Part shown: piece by piece, positions 24,395-37,099 of the stretch
How the letters are laid out: every line of letters starts with the position of its first letter
How positions within the stretch are numbered: the stretch's first letter is position 1
DNA from: Chiua virens
Taxonomy: Eukaryota > Basidiomycota > Agaricomycetes > Boletales > Boletaceae
Assembly: GCA_019787685.1 (NCBI GenBank)
Contig: JAHNUO010000007.1
Coordinates: forward strand, 1,612,001 to 1,676,000
Reading direction: 5' to 3'
DNA length: 64,000 bases
The notes under the pieces: model-generated
Database searches by the model: none
The model's input: only the letters and a program-made list of their open reading frames with translations
What the model was told of the DNA's origin: nothing
Made by a program: the position numbers and the translations under genes

Positions 24395-24642
24395 AAAATG
24401 TCGCAACTTTTTTTCCGCCATGATAATGCCGCCGGCTTACGACTCCTTACGACTGCCTTAAATGTCCTGCCAACCCCGTTTTGGCATTACAAGGCTCATT
24501 ATAAGTCCATTATGATGGCATTTCAATGTAAAAAATTATCTAATTTTCTCCAATTTGCACCACAAGGCATTATAATGCGGTACGATCTTATGGTAATATA
24601 TGGTAATCTATTCTCATCTCCGCAAAAAAGTTGCGACATTTT
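24395..24642. mobile_element. MITE-like element with 19-bp terminal inverted repeats
   Basis: The left end is AAAATGTCGCAACTTTTTT (24395-24413). The right end (24624-24642) is its exact reverse complement. The interior of about 210 bp is AT-rich and has no coding potential. A short, non-coding element with perfect terminal inverted repeats is the definition of a MITE. The superfamily is not identifiable, since no convincing target-site duplication is visible next to the A/T runs. Confidence 0.7.
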
Positions 24643-24926
24643 TTTTGGTAGAGAGTGAGACGAGGTATCTCGCTTAAATGTCTCAGATGATGTTTTCAGT
24701 CGATTTATTTGTAAGTAGGTTCTTTTGTCACAACCATATCTTGTATTCATCCATTGACAGAATGAGACATGTCCAGATTATGGTACGAAGAAAGTACGAA
24801 AAGAGCTGTGACCGAGTAGCATCCAATCATGACTTCTCCCATACCTCCAACATTTCGGCACTGACATCCCCCAACGAGGTCAATCTGTGTGCGGAAACGG
24901 TGATTTCCGTGTCTGTGGCCAGCCTT

Positions 24927-27900
24927 CTATAGTGCTGATCGCTCTGCGAACGACAGAGCTCTAAATCTCTGCTCAAGGTATACGATCAGACTTGCCACCC
25001 GATCATGCTTGTTCCGTCCACGGCGACGAATCTGAGTGAGGAGATCACGGATCCATGGATAGACAAGTACTACTCTTCCGTGCGGAGAATCTTCCGCCAA
25101 ATTGTTCGGCAACTTGGAAAAATATGTGTCTTGAGTTTCAAACTGCACTTCCCCAAGTGCTGCAGTCGAGGCAATGTATGTGGTGATGCCTTCTCTGGGC
25201 ATGCGTGGGGCATCGCGTGTGATTTTTGATACAGAAAGCGTGATGCGAGGAAGACTGAGACGGCGATCGGCGAAACGTGGTAAACCGAGGGTATAAAGAA
25301 GATCATGAAACCTGAAACCTCTTCTTTTAAGGATGCATTACTAGTATCTGCCCGTAGACTGACTGTGTTGTCTGTGATTGGGGGGAGTATATATGACTCG
25401 GGTTTGTAGACAGAGATACTACCAGGAGGGATTAAACTGTTGAACTTGGATGGTTGCCCGGTCCAGTCAAGCACGCTAACGTCCCCCTGGCGATTTACGA
25501 TCTCCTGCAAAAGTAGCCCAAGTGCAATATCTCCTTCGTGATGATTATCGACATGTATATCGCTGCTAAAATCCCCTACCAATGCGTACGCGATGTCTCC
25601 TTTCTTCGTCGCCTGACTCGCCTCGCGGGTTGATGCCAATTGGAGCCTTTGGCGTACGGTAAGACTATCGGGAGAAAAGTCGTTTTGTAGAATGTCATTG
25701 ACACTAGTCATAGTGTTCTGCAGCTCGTGCATTATCTTGGGATCCTTTTTGTGATTGGTGTGGCAGGTGAGGTAGAGCTCCCAATCATGTCTATCAAAAC
25801 GAATGTTCCGAGGGGCTAGGAGCTCCTGCAGCGTCCAAGCACGAAATATCCACCGGTTGTATCCAAGACGGGGTGAGTTGCGTGGTGTTGACTTGGATGG
25901 GTCCGCAAGGCGGACGAGCGTGACTGCCGAGTTGTGGTACCATTTATACCTGGAGCGGATGGACTTCTCGAAAATATCTGGATTCTTCTTATCGATACAA
26001 CACGTATCGCTCCATGGCCATCGGTAAGTGCGCCCTTCATAGTTATCATCGCGGACCATTTCGCAGAATTTGCAAAGTGTTTATTCTGAAGCGATGGTGG
26101 GAGCTGATAGACTGGGGTTTGGGTAATAAGCTCGAACGATGGCTCGTCTTCCTCGTCTCACGTGAAGAGAACATGACGTAGTGGAAATACTCTTCCACGA
26201 CTTTCTCGATGTGGTTCATGTCTGGCATCGTAGATATTAATGAGACAAGCTCGTAATATCTCGAGTCACTTTTAAACATGTCCCTTCGTTTTTCTGGTCA
26301 CAGAGGGGGCCAGTTTTGACGTCAATGACCACAAACGGCGATTTGTCGAAGATTGTTTTAATTAGCGCGTCAATTTTTCCGATCGTCTCGGTATAGTGAC
26401 GCATTTCTGTATAACGTTATCATTGCCAGGAACTTGAGTGCGGGATATTACTTACGGAGAATCTCGGGAGGATAGACATCAGTAAACCTTGAAGACATAT
26501 CTTTCAGTGTACTGCATGCCTCGTCAAAGTGCTGTTGAGCATGCTACAAATTTTCGCTCGTAACCCCAAGGGTAGGACGGATCATTTCCAATTGCCTAGC
26601 ATCGGCATCATTGACAACTATCTAACACGATGTAAAGAAAAATGCACCAGTGTCGCATCTATCAAGGCATCTGAGCACGATTCCAAGTTGGCCTTTACTT
26701 TACTCCGCTTTGCAAGAAGATCGGCAATGCACTGAGGATATCGGGAAGGTGGTTGCGTTCGACCCAGGTCCTGATAACGTACGTTCCTCGCTCGTATTAT
26801 TAACTGAGATGGATCACTCAAGTGACGAATACTTCTCGGATCAGAGCGCAAGCTCACGTGAAGGATAACCAGCGAGGTTTAGAGCCTCGGAGTACCAAGC
26901 AATGGCCTCATCATACTTTGTACGGCACATTTCTTGATCGCCAAACTCCTCTAAAGTGGCACTTATGTGAATTTCGCACCAACTAGTTTGGGAAAAGTCT
27001 TACCACTAATGAAACTAAGGTTTGCCTGAATGGCTTCTAGTTCTCCAGTGAGTTCGGTTCGCCCAGCGCCAAAGTACTTTATCGCCCCGGGCCGTTCTGG
27101 GGCTCGACCGGATTCAAACAGGGCTTGGCACCTTAGTTTGTGAATATCGGAAATCAGGCAATCGAGATCCCAATCGAATAACTCCCGATGCGCGTGAATG
27201 CAGGTGGCAGTCACAATTTCAAGCGACTTACTAGTGAAGTGGTCTTCATGTCCAGAAGATGAAGTAGTGGACCAAGATCTGGCACGGTTTCCAAGCGTTC
27301 CAATGCTTCCTTGCAACCCTTCCCGTGCATTTGGTATCCTCCACGTGCACGAAGAGCTTCTCGGGCTTGCACATTCCGTGTAAATTCTGGCGACTTCCAA
27401 CTGTCTTGCAGTGAGGTACCCACTTCAATTAACCGACGTAAATCACCGCACGGCAAATCGTTGTCGGTTTCAATTGCGCAGGGATCTTCATGATGTCAAG
27501 GAACGTGACAGACTAGAACTAATAGATTTACAAAGAAAGTCACACATGCACAGACAATACGTACCTTGATACATTCGAAAAAGTCACTGTCACAACCACA
27601 CAGCGCTGATTGGAAAGAAGTCAGGGCTTCCTTGCATTCCCTTGCCCGTGGAATGCGATACCCTCTGCGATGTATGCGATCAGACCTGCGTGCCCATTGT
27701 TCGGCTGGTCCTACGCTCGAGTCAGTGGTCACAAACGGCTTGAAGAGTGAGTCCAGTTACCCTGACCACAACCACATCGTTCAACGCCGCAGCCCAGTCT
27801 GTGCGACGTACCCGAACAAGGGCGCGATTTATATGTGCATAGAGATCCCGCAAAGAATGATTTGTATTGTCACCGAACTCAATTTGCTTCCCCAGCGTTT

Positions 27901-28415
27901 CCTCGACTTCCTCTAAGTTTCCTTTTTTCCGTGCTTCCAACACAGCGTGATTGACATAGGTGAACTATGTTCGAGATGACGAAGAATGAACCCACAGTGC
28001 AAATGAACTACTAAGATTCGTATGGACTTACGGGGTTCCGATCTATTGGTGACGGAGAAAGTCGCTGAGGAGAAGGATAAGAGTTCTGACTTCGTCGTAC
28101 AAATTACGGATGCTTACATGAAGGAGATAACTGTCACTTTGAAGAAGGGTTGAGAGACACGCGAGTCTTTAGATTTGAAGAATTTCAAGGCGGAGCTTGA
28201 ACTTTCCAATTGTTGTATCATTGTCACTTTGAGCATCAGCCATTCCATTCCCTCATGGAAAGGTAACGTTGAACCAAAGACAAGTTCGAACTCGCTGACG
28301 CAAGTCATCTAATGTATGTGCTTGACTTACTACCCCCTTTTCGTGAATGAGTCTCGACGACGGGAAATTTTTGATCCAAGTCCACTTCAGAGATATTGAA
28401 GAATTCAAGTCGCAT
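24927..28415 (-). pseudogene. Decayed HET-domain/TPR (incompatibility-like) gene
   Basis: The 5' half encodes TPR-like helices (FTYVNHAVLEARKKGNLEEV from 27964; LYAHINRALVRVRRTDWAAAL; KEALTSFQSALCGCDSDFF). The 3' half carries a HET domain (WSDTCCIDK, WYHNSAVTLVRLAD, RAWTLQELLAP, GDIAYALVGDF). HET proteins trigger cell death after fusion of unlike hyphae. Two frame breaks are visible. At about 27637-27650, GLIAYIAEGIAFHGQG is out of frame with ECKEALTSFQ. At about 25300-25330, SNASLKEEV is out of frame with LLYTLGLPRFADRRLSLP. The last frame stops at 24927, which looks early. A short upstream exon candidate beginning MRLEFFNISEV (28415) could be the N-terminus but its splicing is unclear. It is probably a pseudogene unless these are sequencing errors. 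Confidence 0.7.
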
Positions 28416-28825
28416 GGGGCCGCTTGTCGCATTGGGGCCTAGGCTCAGGAGCATAGTCTATTCCCAGCTCCTGGGGTCAGCTGACAGCTTTCCGATGATC
28501 CTATATTATCCTTGCAGGAATTCTCTTTGCTTCTGGTTGGCTGACCATCATCTCGTGGATATCAAGTCCCCTTCCTGTGAGAATTATTGAGATGTATGCA
28601 TGCTGGTGAGGTGCTACCATGGGTAACTTTGGCCTCGTGCGTCACTAGACTCCTTATCGACCCGACTCGAGACCAATGTGTATCCTTGTCCGCCGCTTAT
28701 CTGTCTGAGCGCTGTATCTGGTGACTCGCTACCATGCTTTGATAGCCTGGGAAACCGCATTCCCAAATCCCAATACTTGAGGGCAACTCGAACTGTGATA
28801 ACACCTCTTACAGGGTCAGCCCAAC
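28416..28825. promoter_or_regulatory. Divergent upstream region of HET/TPR and amidase 1
   Basis: Lies between the minus-strand HET/TPR gene and the first amidase. Its last ~100 bp (about 28741-28790) is similar to the segment before the second amidase (about 31650-31690): gcctgggaaa ... ttcccaaa ... tacttgag against gcttgggaaa ... tctcccag ... tacttaag. The promoter was therefore duplicated with the gene. Confidence 0.55.
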
Positions 28826-30986
28826 ATGGCCTCGCTTATCCATTTGGTCACTTGGATATGTGCTGGCCTCGTCTTTTCCCGTTCTTTTCTTGCGTCCGCC
28901 GCAATTACGACCCCTTTACCAGACCTATATGAGGCATCGTTGACAGAACTTCAAGCTGGATTGACATCTGGTCAGTTTAACAGCGTGAATCTGATCAAGG
29001 TAGTACACCACCTCCCGCATTCGAGTCTCCAATAAACCGTGTGGTTGACAGTGTCGCTGATACATAATTACAGGCATATTTCGCTCGAATTGAGGAAGTG
29101 AATCTTCAAGGACCTCTCTTGCGTGCTGTAATCGAGACTAACCCTTCCGCGCTTGACGAAGCCGCTGTGCTGGACAATGAACGGCTCCTCTACGGACCGC
29201 GCAGTGCCCTTCATGGTATCCCAGTTCTTGTAAAGGACAACATTGGAACTGTTGCCTTCGAAGGTATGAGGTTCAAACGCCAATAAGCCGGTTTTGGATA
29301 CATAGATCTTAGGCATGAATACGACCGCTGGAAGTTACACACTCTTCAAGTCCATCATTCCCGAAGATGCCGGCGTTGTCAAAAAATTACGTCAAGCCGG
29401 CGCTATCATCCTTGGTGAGGCTTCTTTCCTCTGCATATATAATTGGGCATATTTCGATGCCTGATCAACAGGGAAAGCAAACTTATCCGAGTGGGCTCAT
29501 TTCAGAGGAAATCTTGCATCCGGATGGTCAGGGCGTGGCGGGCAATGCACGAATGCCTACTATCCTAATGGGGACCCTTGTGGATCTTCTTCCGGCTCCG
29601 CCGTCGCCTCTTCGATTGGCTTGACAGCTGTTGCTCTTGGGTGCGTCCTACGTAGTTGTTGTCTTTCCAACAAAGGTCCTCATGCTGTTGCAGCACGGAA
29701 ACCGATGGAAGTATCATATGCCCCGCCAATCAAAATAATATTGTTGGTATCAAACCGACCGTCGGGCTTACTTCACGCGCTGGGGGTGAGCTCGTAATTC
29801 ATCCATATGACTTCCCTTGACCATTTATGCAGTCATACCCATCTCCGAACACCAGGACACTGTTGGTCCTCTCGCTCGTTCCATGTCTGACGCGGCCATT
29901 GTTCTTTCCATCATCGCAGGCCCCGATCCGAATGACAACTTCACACTCGCCCAACCTACACCTGTTCCAGACTACGCCATGGCACTTAGCAACTCTTCAC
30001 TTGTTGGAAAGCGTATCGGTGTGCCCCGTGCGGTGTTCTTAAACGATTCAATGACTGGGAACGATCCATATGTCAATGTTGTATTCGAGCAGGCCCTTGA
30101 GACGCTGAAAGAGCTGGGTGCGACAATTGTGGATCCCGCCGATCTTCCTTCCGCATACGAAATCTACAACTCGAACAATGAAACAGTGGTTTTGGACACG
30201 GATTTCAAGGTATGTAATTACGGATTTGAACTACATGGTTGACTCGCTTGATACGACTGAACATGCAGGTCCAACTAAACGCGTGGTTCGACAGCCTTGT
30301 CGCAAACCCCTCCGGAGTTGCCTCTTTGGCCGATGTCATTACGTTTGACAACGCCAACCCTGCTCTAGAAGAACCACCTGGCTACACGGGTCAATCGATG
30401 TAAGTGTCTAAGCGTCTTGTTTACGTGGCTACATCTGACGTATATTCTAAGCTTGGTCGAGTCTGAAGCCACAACTGGCTTCAATGCATCCTACTATCAA
30501 TCACTAGCGTTTGACAAGGAACTCGGCGCGACGCGCGGAATTGACGCCGCGCTGCAAGCCTACTCGCTTGACGCACTCGTCCTACCTGCACCCGGATACA
30601 CTACGGTACCGGCTGGTAAGCCTGTCATTCCGCCTTGATCTTCATCGCTCAAGCACTTATTTCCCAGCTATCGCTGGTTATCCCATTATCACAGGTACGG
30701 TCCTAACCGATCTTCTCTTCTCAACTTCATCATCTGACTCACAAGGTACACAGTTCCCCTTGGCTTCTACCCTGACAATGTCACCATTGTAAGTGCAGGT
30801 CCCAACACAGTATACCCTGCACCTGGTATCCCTATCGGTCTTTCGTTCCTCGGCACTGCCTGGAGCGAATACAAATTGATTGGGTTTGGATATGCGTACG
30901 AACAACGCACGCAGACACGTCTTCAGCATCTGGCATACCCCGCCGCGATCCCAACAACACAACTCGTAGACGTGATGGGCTCATGA
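28826..30986 (+). CDS. Secreted amidase signature enzyme, copy 1
   Basis: An amidase signature hydrolase. The spliced frame begins with a signal peptide (MASLIHLVTWICAGLVFSRS ... ASA). It contains the catalytic Lys in PVLVKDNIGT, the cis-Ser/nucleophile Ser motif in DPCGSSSGSAVA, and the following ETDGSIICPA and VGIKPTVGLTSR. The C-terminal half includes HQDTVGPLARSMSDA and YPAPGIPIGLSFLGTAWSE and ends at 30984-30986. Introns of about 45-60 bp occur at roughly ten sites. Catalytic Ser-cisSer-Lys residues are all present, so it should be active on an amide substrate that cannot be predicted from sequence. It forms a tandem pair with the gene at 31764. Confidence 0.9.
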
Positions 30987-31763
30987 GTGGGGAAATAAGT
31001 CGATGAGTCGTACGCCGACACTGGAGTCATTTAGCGAAATCCAAATTGTGACAAGCGTATGTAAGCAATAAGTACCTAGGGATGTAACTGGGACCACAAT
31101 CATTTCTGCTTGTCTGTGTGATTCGGCGACCTAACGTACATTCATACCTTCAAGAGAGAAATTGAAAATACAATAAGAGTAAGGATAGGATAGTAAGTGT
31201 ATGTATCATCATGGCCATAGCATGATATCCGGCGGTGGAGACTTCGTTTCCATGCCAGCCTATTTATTTACTTAAATATTTGAACTTACTTGCCGTGTGC
31301 GAAACGGGCAGGATGCAGGCACGCGCACGATTGCCGCCTAACCCAGAACGTTTGAACGCCGCCGCTTACCAAGTGTCCGAAGGTTTACCGCTGCGACTGC
31401 GTTCCGCCTCAACATCACAGGTGACGTTGTTCCAGACCTGGTATATCGAAATCTTGAGCAGTATGCATATGCTGACCCGACAGGACATATAACCATGCGA
31501 AACTGAGACCGGTAAGTCACATTGCACAGTTTCATGTTTGTGATGTGACTCCGAGTCACTGCCAATGCCGGCACTGGGCCAGTCCTATGATGTCCTTGTC
31601 TATCAAATTGGTCAATGACGATCTGTCTCTGCTGACAACTTCTTGTCATACTCACGTTGGCCTGAAAGGCTTGGGAAAACATTCTCCCAGACTCGGTACT
31701 TAAGCAAATGCAATTATCTGGCTAACCAACTAATTCCGAGTACGTCCCTATCGAACCCCACTC
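30987..31763. other. Spacer between amidase copies
   Basis: No gene was seen. The 3' end contains the duplicated promoter segment shared with amidase 1. The rest shows no clear similarity to other parts of the window. Confidence 0.45.
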
Positions 31764-33930
31764 ATGTACTCAATCACCTGGATATCTTCTATTCTCTTCT
31801 TGACTCGTATACTCTTCGTCTCAGCCGCAACGACTCTGCCCGATCTGTACGAGGCGGGGCTGACGGAACTTCAGGCCGGATTGACTTCAGGTCAATTTTG
31901 CAGCGTAGAATTGGTCAAGGTATTCCCATGGCGCAGTCGGATTTTGTTGTGCTAGGCTGACCACGTTGTTGTCGAACGTGTATAGGCGTATTTTCGTCGG
32001 ATTGACGAAGTGAATTTGCAAGGGCCTGCCCTACGTGCTATAATTGAAACCAACCCCTCCGCGCTTGCTGAAGCTGCTAAGCTGGATCATGAGCGTTCTC
32101 TTTCTGGACCTCGCAGTCCTCTCCATGGTATCCCGGTTCTTCTGAAAGATAACATCGGCACTGCTGCCTATGAGGGTACGATTTTGCACACCGTCTCGTT
32201 GAAGTCCCTTAAATACTCTGACCTCAGGAATGAATACGACTGCTGGGAGTTGGGCACTCTGGCTTTCTCTCCTTGCTGAGGATGCTGGAGTAGTAGAAAA
32301 GTTGCGCAAGGCTGGTGCAATTATACTTGGTTAGCCCTCTTCATCCATGCATGATTTGCGATTGTCTCAGTGACTAAATCCAGGGAAATCGAATCTGTCC
32401 GAGTGGGCTCATTTCAGGGGGCTGAAACTTCCGTCTGGATGGTCAGGGCGTGGTGGGCAATGCACGAACGCTTACTACCCAAATGGGGACCCCTGTGGGT
32501 CTTCTTCAGGTTCCGCCGTCGCCGCGTCGATCGGTCTAACGGCTGTATCGCTTGGGTACGTCTTGATGCGACATCATCCAATTCAGTCCTTTTATGCGAT
32601 CGCAGGACGGAGACCGACGGAAGTATAACATGCCCTGCCAGCCAAAACAACGTTGTTGGTATCAAACCGACTGTCGGGCTTACCTCGCGTGCAGGAGGTA
32701 AGTCGCTATTTCTTTACTGTCCCAGATCTTGACCTTCTTTGTAGTCATACCCGTATCTAAGAATCAAGACACTGTCGGCCCTCTTGCTCGTTCCGTGTCT
32801 GATGCGGCCATAGTCCTATCCATCATCGCTGGTCCAGACTCGAAAGATAAATTCACACAAGCCCAACCTACCCCTGTTCCTGATTATATCAATGCCCTTA
32901 ACAAATCTTCCTTGGTCGGCAAGCGCATTGGAGTGCCTCGCGCGGTGTTTTTGAATGACTCTATTACTGGCAACGACCCCTACATCACCGTCGTCTTTCA
33001 TCAAGCTCTGGAAACCCTGAAAGAACTCGGTGCTGTGATTGTGGACCCTGCTGATCTCCCATCTGCATCCAGGCTTTACGACTCAAAAAGCCAAGCGGAG
33101 GGAATGGTGCTCGCAACAGACTTCAAGGTTTGTTTCGGTGGATACGGATCACATGCTTGTCTCACTCAACGAGATTTACTGTGCAGATCCAACTCAACGC
33201 ATGGTTCCAGAGCCTCATCGCGAACCCTTCGGGTGTCAACTCCTTGGAGGGTGTCATTAAGTTCAACGATGCCGACTCGAACTTCGAAGAGCAAACTGGA
33301 TTCAGAGACCAATCGATGTAAGCTCTCTGCCTACTTGTACTAGTGTATAACAACCCCTCAACATCACTTACTTTCCACATGAAACCCATGCATGTAGCCT
33401 GATCGCTTCGCAGGCAACGACAGGTTTCAATACAACCTATTACCAGGCACTAGCATTCAACAAGGAGATGGGTGCGAAGAGCGGTATCGATGCAGCGCTG
33501 CAAACGCACTCGCTAGATGCCCTTGTCCTACCCGCAACCGGTTTTACCGCGGTACCAGCTGGTACGTACATCGACATCACACCTTCTCCATCCCCATATC
33601 CTCATCGTCCATTTGGCGACAGCCGTCGCTGGTTACCCTATTGTCACAGGTATGCTTCAACCATTTTCTATCCCTCACTCACTCAAAACTTGGACAGTCC
33701 CTCTCGGATTCTACCCTGACAATGTTACCATTGGAAGTGCAGGCCCCACCACTGTATACCCTGCACCTGGTGTTCCCGTCGGCCTCTCCTTCATCGGTAC
33801 AGCATGGAGCGAGTACGAGTTAATTGGACTCGCATATGCGTACGAACAACACACACAGACGCGGCTTCATCGTCGGGCATATTCATCTGCAATTCCAAAA
33901 ACACAACTCAAGGACGTGATGGACGTTTGA
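31764..33930 (+). CDS. Secreted amidase signature enzyme, copy 2
   Basis: A tandem paralogue of the gene at 28826 with the same intron positions and a highly similar product. It has a signal peptide (MYSITWISSILFLTRILFVS), the Lys motif PVLLKDNIGT, the Ser motif DPCGSSSGSAVAAS, ETDGSITCPA, VGIKPTVGLTSR and NQDTVGPLARSVSDA. The C-terminus YPAPGVPVGLSFIGTAWSEYE ends at 33928-33930. All catalytic residues are kept and every intron joins in frame. The two copies differ mostly by conservative changes and at their extreme C-termini. Secretion and hydrolysis of an amide are inferred from the family. Confidence 0.9.
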
Positions 33931-34219
33931 TTTTTCTCCGTTTAGAGAGTTTGGTTGATATTACAAATGATCGTCTTTCGTTTGTATCTGAAGGTCAAAC
34001 GAGACACGCGCTGAAAAATCCCTTGGTGTAAGGCCACTTGCTGCGTATAATACCCATTTGTAACTACTATGTATTAGCCAGTAGTGCTATACACGCGCAA
34101 GTTAGGACTCTCTCCCACAGTGTTGGTGATTGCCAACAGAACAGCCTGAGGATATGATCAATCGATAATTCATGCGAGCCCCGGAGGTGCCAGTCAGTGC
34201 TAAGCGCTAAGCGCTAAGC

Positions 34220-34470
34220 CCCTAACCGACTCCGAGGCCTTGCACGTTCAAACGCTTACTATCCGAGTGCCTACCCTTGGGGACCGGTTCTGCTGTCGTC
34301 ACGTCTATTGACCTGATGGCTGTAGCGTTCGCGTAGTACGTTCTGGCGGTACCTCCTTTCAGTATGTCTCTTATGGAACCGCAGGACGGAAACTAAAGGA
34401 AGCCCCACATGCCCTGCCAACGACGTTGTTGATATCGAATCACTGTAGGGCTTACCTCATTTCTCCGCGG
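34220..34470 (+). pseudogene. Third, decayed amidase fragment
   Basis: This block aligns by eye with the catalytic exon pair of the second amidase (32450-32695): tgcacg ... aacgcttacta, the exon end gctgtagcgt..cg, the acceptor and next exon cgcaggacggaaact, catgccctgccaa, and cgacgttgttgatatcgaat followed by gggcttacctc. Frameshifts, stops and small deletions are present throughout. It lies about 300 bp after copy 2, so the array once had at least three copies. Confidence 0.75.
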
Positions 34471-34717
34471 TCTGCGGCCTCAACCACCAGTGGCGCCACT
34501 GGAACAAAATGTGAGTTACGTAGCTCCGAAGTACCTACTTGAAAGTGTGGATGGTCACTGCTCGGCGAAGTATTCTGAACTCATGTGGAGTCTGGATCAT
34601 CGAACGGTGACTGTTCATGAAAGGGAAGACAGAAGACCGCGCCCGATCCCTTCGTGCGAAAACATTCCCAATTGATTGTTATGCACACCAGCCTGAGTGA
34701 CTTTGTGTAACTCAATC

Positions 34718-35527
34718 ATGCATTCGAGCCCTCCCAACGGCGTCAATGATAAGAAACGACGACGTCGTTCCGACTATCCCTTCATTCTCTCCTACCGCAC
34801 TCGCTGGTTCGCACCCATTCGTTTATGTTCACCAGAAACGTCCATTCTGACTCAGTGCACCGTATTGCATGGCGATCGCGACATGTCGTATTGTGATGTG
34901 GCCGCTGCCTGTTCCTGAAAAATCACAACCGCGACACTCGTGTACGTTGTGCACCGTGGAATAAACCAACAGGAGCGACAACGATCAGTACGGACACGTC
35001 AACAACGCCATCTACTACCACCTCTTTGACGCCGTCGTCAACACGTACCTCATCCAGCGCTGCGGCCTTGCACCCACTCAACCCAATTATGATCCTCAGT
35101 CCTCTTCCGGCTCGGACGGGTATGCAAGCCAGATCGGGCTCGTGGTGTCGTCGTTTTGCGAGGTACGCGTTCAACCGCTCTAGCTGAAACCATGATCGGT
35201 TTTGCCGGTCTCTGGCGCGAACCGTTCTCATGACCTCTTGCACAGTTTTTCGCCCCGTTATCGTTCCCGGACGTCCTCGATTTGGGTTTGAGAGTGACAA
35301 AACTGGGAAGGAGCTCAGTCGCGTACGAAGTGGGAGTGTTTAAACCATCTTCGGGAGAAAACGAGGCGTCAGGAGGTTCTGAGGATGCTCCGGCTGCTGT
35401 GGGAGGATATACCCATGTCTTCGTCGACAGACAGTCTCGCAAGAGTGTTTCCATAAGTTCGAGGACGAGAGCTGGTTTAGAAAGGTTGGTCATTGTACCA
35501 CAGGCAGGCGCCGGGGCAAAGTTATAG
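34718..35527 (+). CDS. Hot-dog fold acyl-CoA thioesterase (4HBT/YbgC-like)
   Basis: Three exons: 34718-34806, 34973-35162 and 35246-35527. After a basic N-terminus ([12 protein letters not shown]) the protein reads [20 protein letters not shown], the classic hot-dog thioesterase motif with the catalytic Asp before [26 protein letters not shown] and [19 protein letters not shown] follow as the expected strands. The enzyme should hydrolyse thioesters, probably acyl-CoA; the exact substrate is unknown. The first intron (166 bp) is longer than most in this window. Confidence 0.85.
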
Positions 35528-35677
35528 GATCCAATCGCGTGCCATGCCACGTATCGATAACTAGTATACCGTAACTTGGGAGGTGGATGGTAAGGCAAAG
35601 AAAAATAGATACACATTGTAGAATGGTGTCCCATATCCCAAACCATGTGAAGATTTCTATGGTGCATCAAAGGTCTA

Positions 35678-37099
35678 CTACTTTCCTAGGTTCTGAATCC
35701 ACCCCAAGATCCCACCCCGATGGACAATACCTCCCGGCTTCAACGTTAACAACGGCGTGTCCTCTGTCACTGCCTCAACCGTCTCATCCTCAATGACAAC
35801 GCTCACGCCGTCTTCCTCGCTCGGGATTGTCCCCTCGACGGATACTTGTTCCGCTTCACCAAGCGGCCTCCCGAAATCATCGATCCCAAGGCGACGTTGC
35901 CGGATCTTCCACCCAAGGCACACGAACAGCAACCAAGTTTGCATCACTGCTGAAACGGCGTACATCACCCAACCTATAAAACCCAATCAGCTCATCCATT
36001 TAAATGAAGATACGCGCAGAGCGCCCATCAATGCCAAGGTTGATGCGACAAGAAAGGAAGACGGGACATACTCGTCCAGTCGGTGCCTGGTCGCATTGCA
36101 ATCGAGACGGCCATGACGATTCCACCCGGACTTTGGATCACCATCATTGGAATACTCAACGCGCCAACGAGCTTGAGGTTGTACGTCTGTAGAAGTTGCG
36201 GAGCGTACTGCACAGCTGCCAGCAAACCTGATGTCACGCCCAGAAATGTTGCCCAGAGTGTAATCTGAGGTGGATGAGGCACGGTAGAGTCCGAAGACGG
36301 CGGCGAATCAGTGAGTAGTACAAATGTCGTAATTGTAATGATTGCCCTTCGTTGCACGGTACCCACTCAGCAAAGACCCGCACGTGATAGAAAGGTACAT
36401 ACAAGTGAAGAAAAACGACCCAAGAGACGATGACAGACAAGCGCCATTCTGAGCTCTTAAGGTTAGTGCGGACATGATGGATCGGTCGCGCGTCATGTGT
36501 ATCAATGTCCAGTTGAATGTACTTCAGATTGGGGGGGTAGTATAGCATGTAGAGTACCAGACTACAAGAGAGAATGAGGTTCCATAAATGAAGATCAAAA
36601 CTCTTGGGTGTCACATACATCATGGTGAATAGAAACCACTGGATGCTGACTTGCAAAATCCCGGCGGTTTGCTCTATGCACTTGCCAAGACTCTGGTGGC
36701 ATAAGTCAAGGAATGGTGACCCGTAGAATGATAGAAGAAGCGACGCACGACTTGAGTACAGCAGCGTATCACGGGGTATTGGAGTGTAATTCTAGAGCGA
36801 ACGTCTAGTATTAGACAGTACACGGCAGGACTCGAACAAGGTGAACGGACATGTTGAGCATGGCAGCCGCAGATGACGTACTACCGAGAAGCAAGAACCA
36901 AGGGCTAAACCCGACGGATGTCCCGGCTCTGATTATGCGCAAAAGCTATCATAGTGTGTGTGACAATGAGGTAAAACTCGTGAAGGGCGGTGATACACAC
37001 CTGCGGAACATAGGATAGAAAGAGACCAAAGATCAAGAAGGCGGCGAGACCATCCTCTTTCCAGTCAGATTTCTGGTAATCATCAACCACTACGTGCAT
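35678..37099 (-). CDS. PQ-loop repeat membrane protein
   Basis: A multi-pass protein with two PQ-loop segments: FLIFGLFLSYVPQLLRIIRAGTSVGFSPWFLLLGSTSS in the first exons, and LAAVQYAPQLLQTYNLKLVGALSIPMMV near 36200. In each, the Pro-Gln pair sits at the end of a helix, as in the SLC66/cystinosin-like family. About seven hydrophobic segments are visible, and the cytosolic tail is acidic and ends at 35678. PQ-loop proteins usually transport small solutes across vacuolar or lysosomal membranes; the substrate here is unknown. The ATG at 37099 gives a short hydrophilic N-terminus (MHVVVDDYQKSDWKEDG). Confidence 0.82.

Noticed and set aside
24678..24932. A plus-strand frame near the HET/TPR end (CDRVASNHDF...) that recalls the tail of such proteins, as if an inverted exon
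   Set aside because: Only a handful of residues agree with what I remember of the family; too weak to claim an inversion without an alignment.
34200..34222. Tandem taagcgc units (three copies, last one degenerate)
   Set aside because: Too short to carry meaning; it sits in the decayed amidase spacer.
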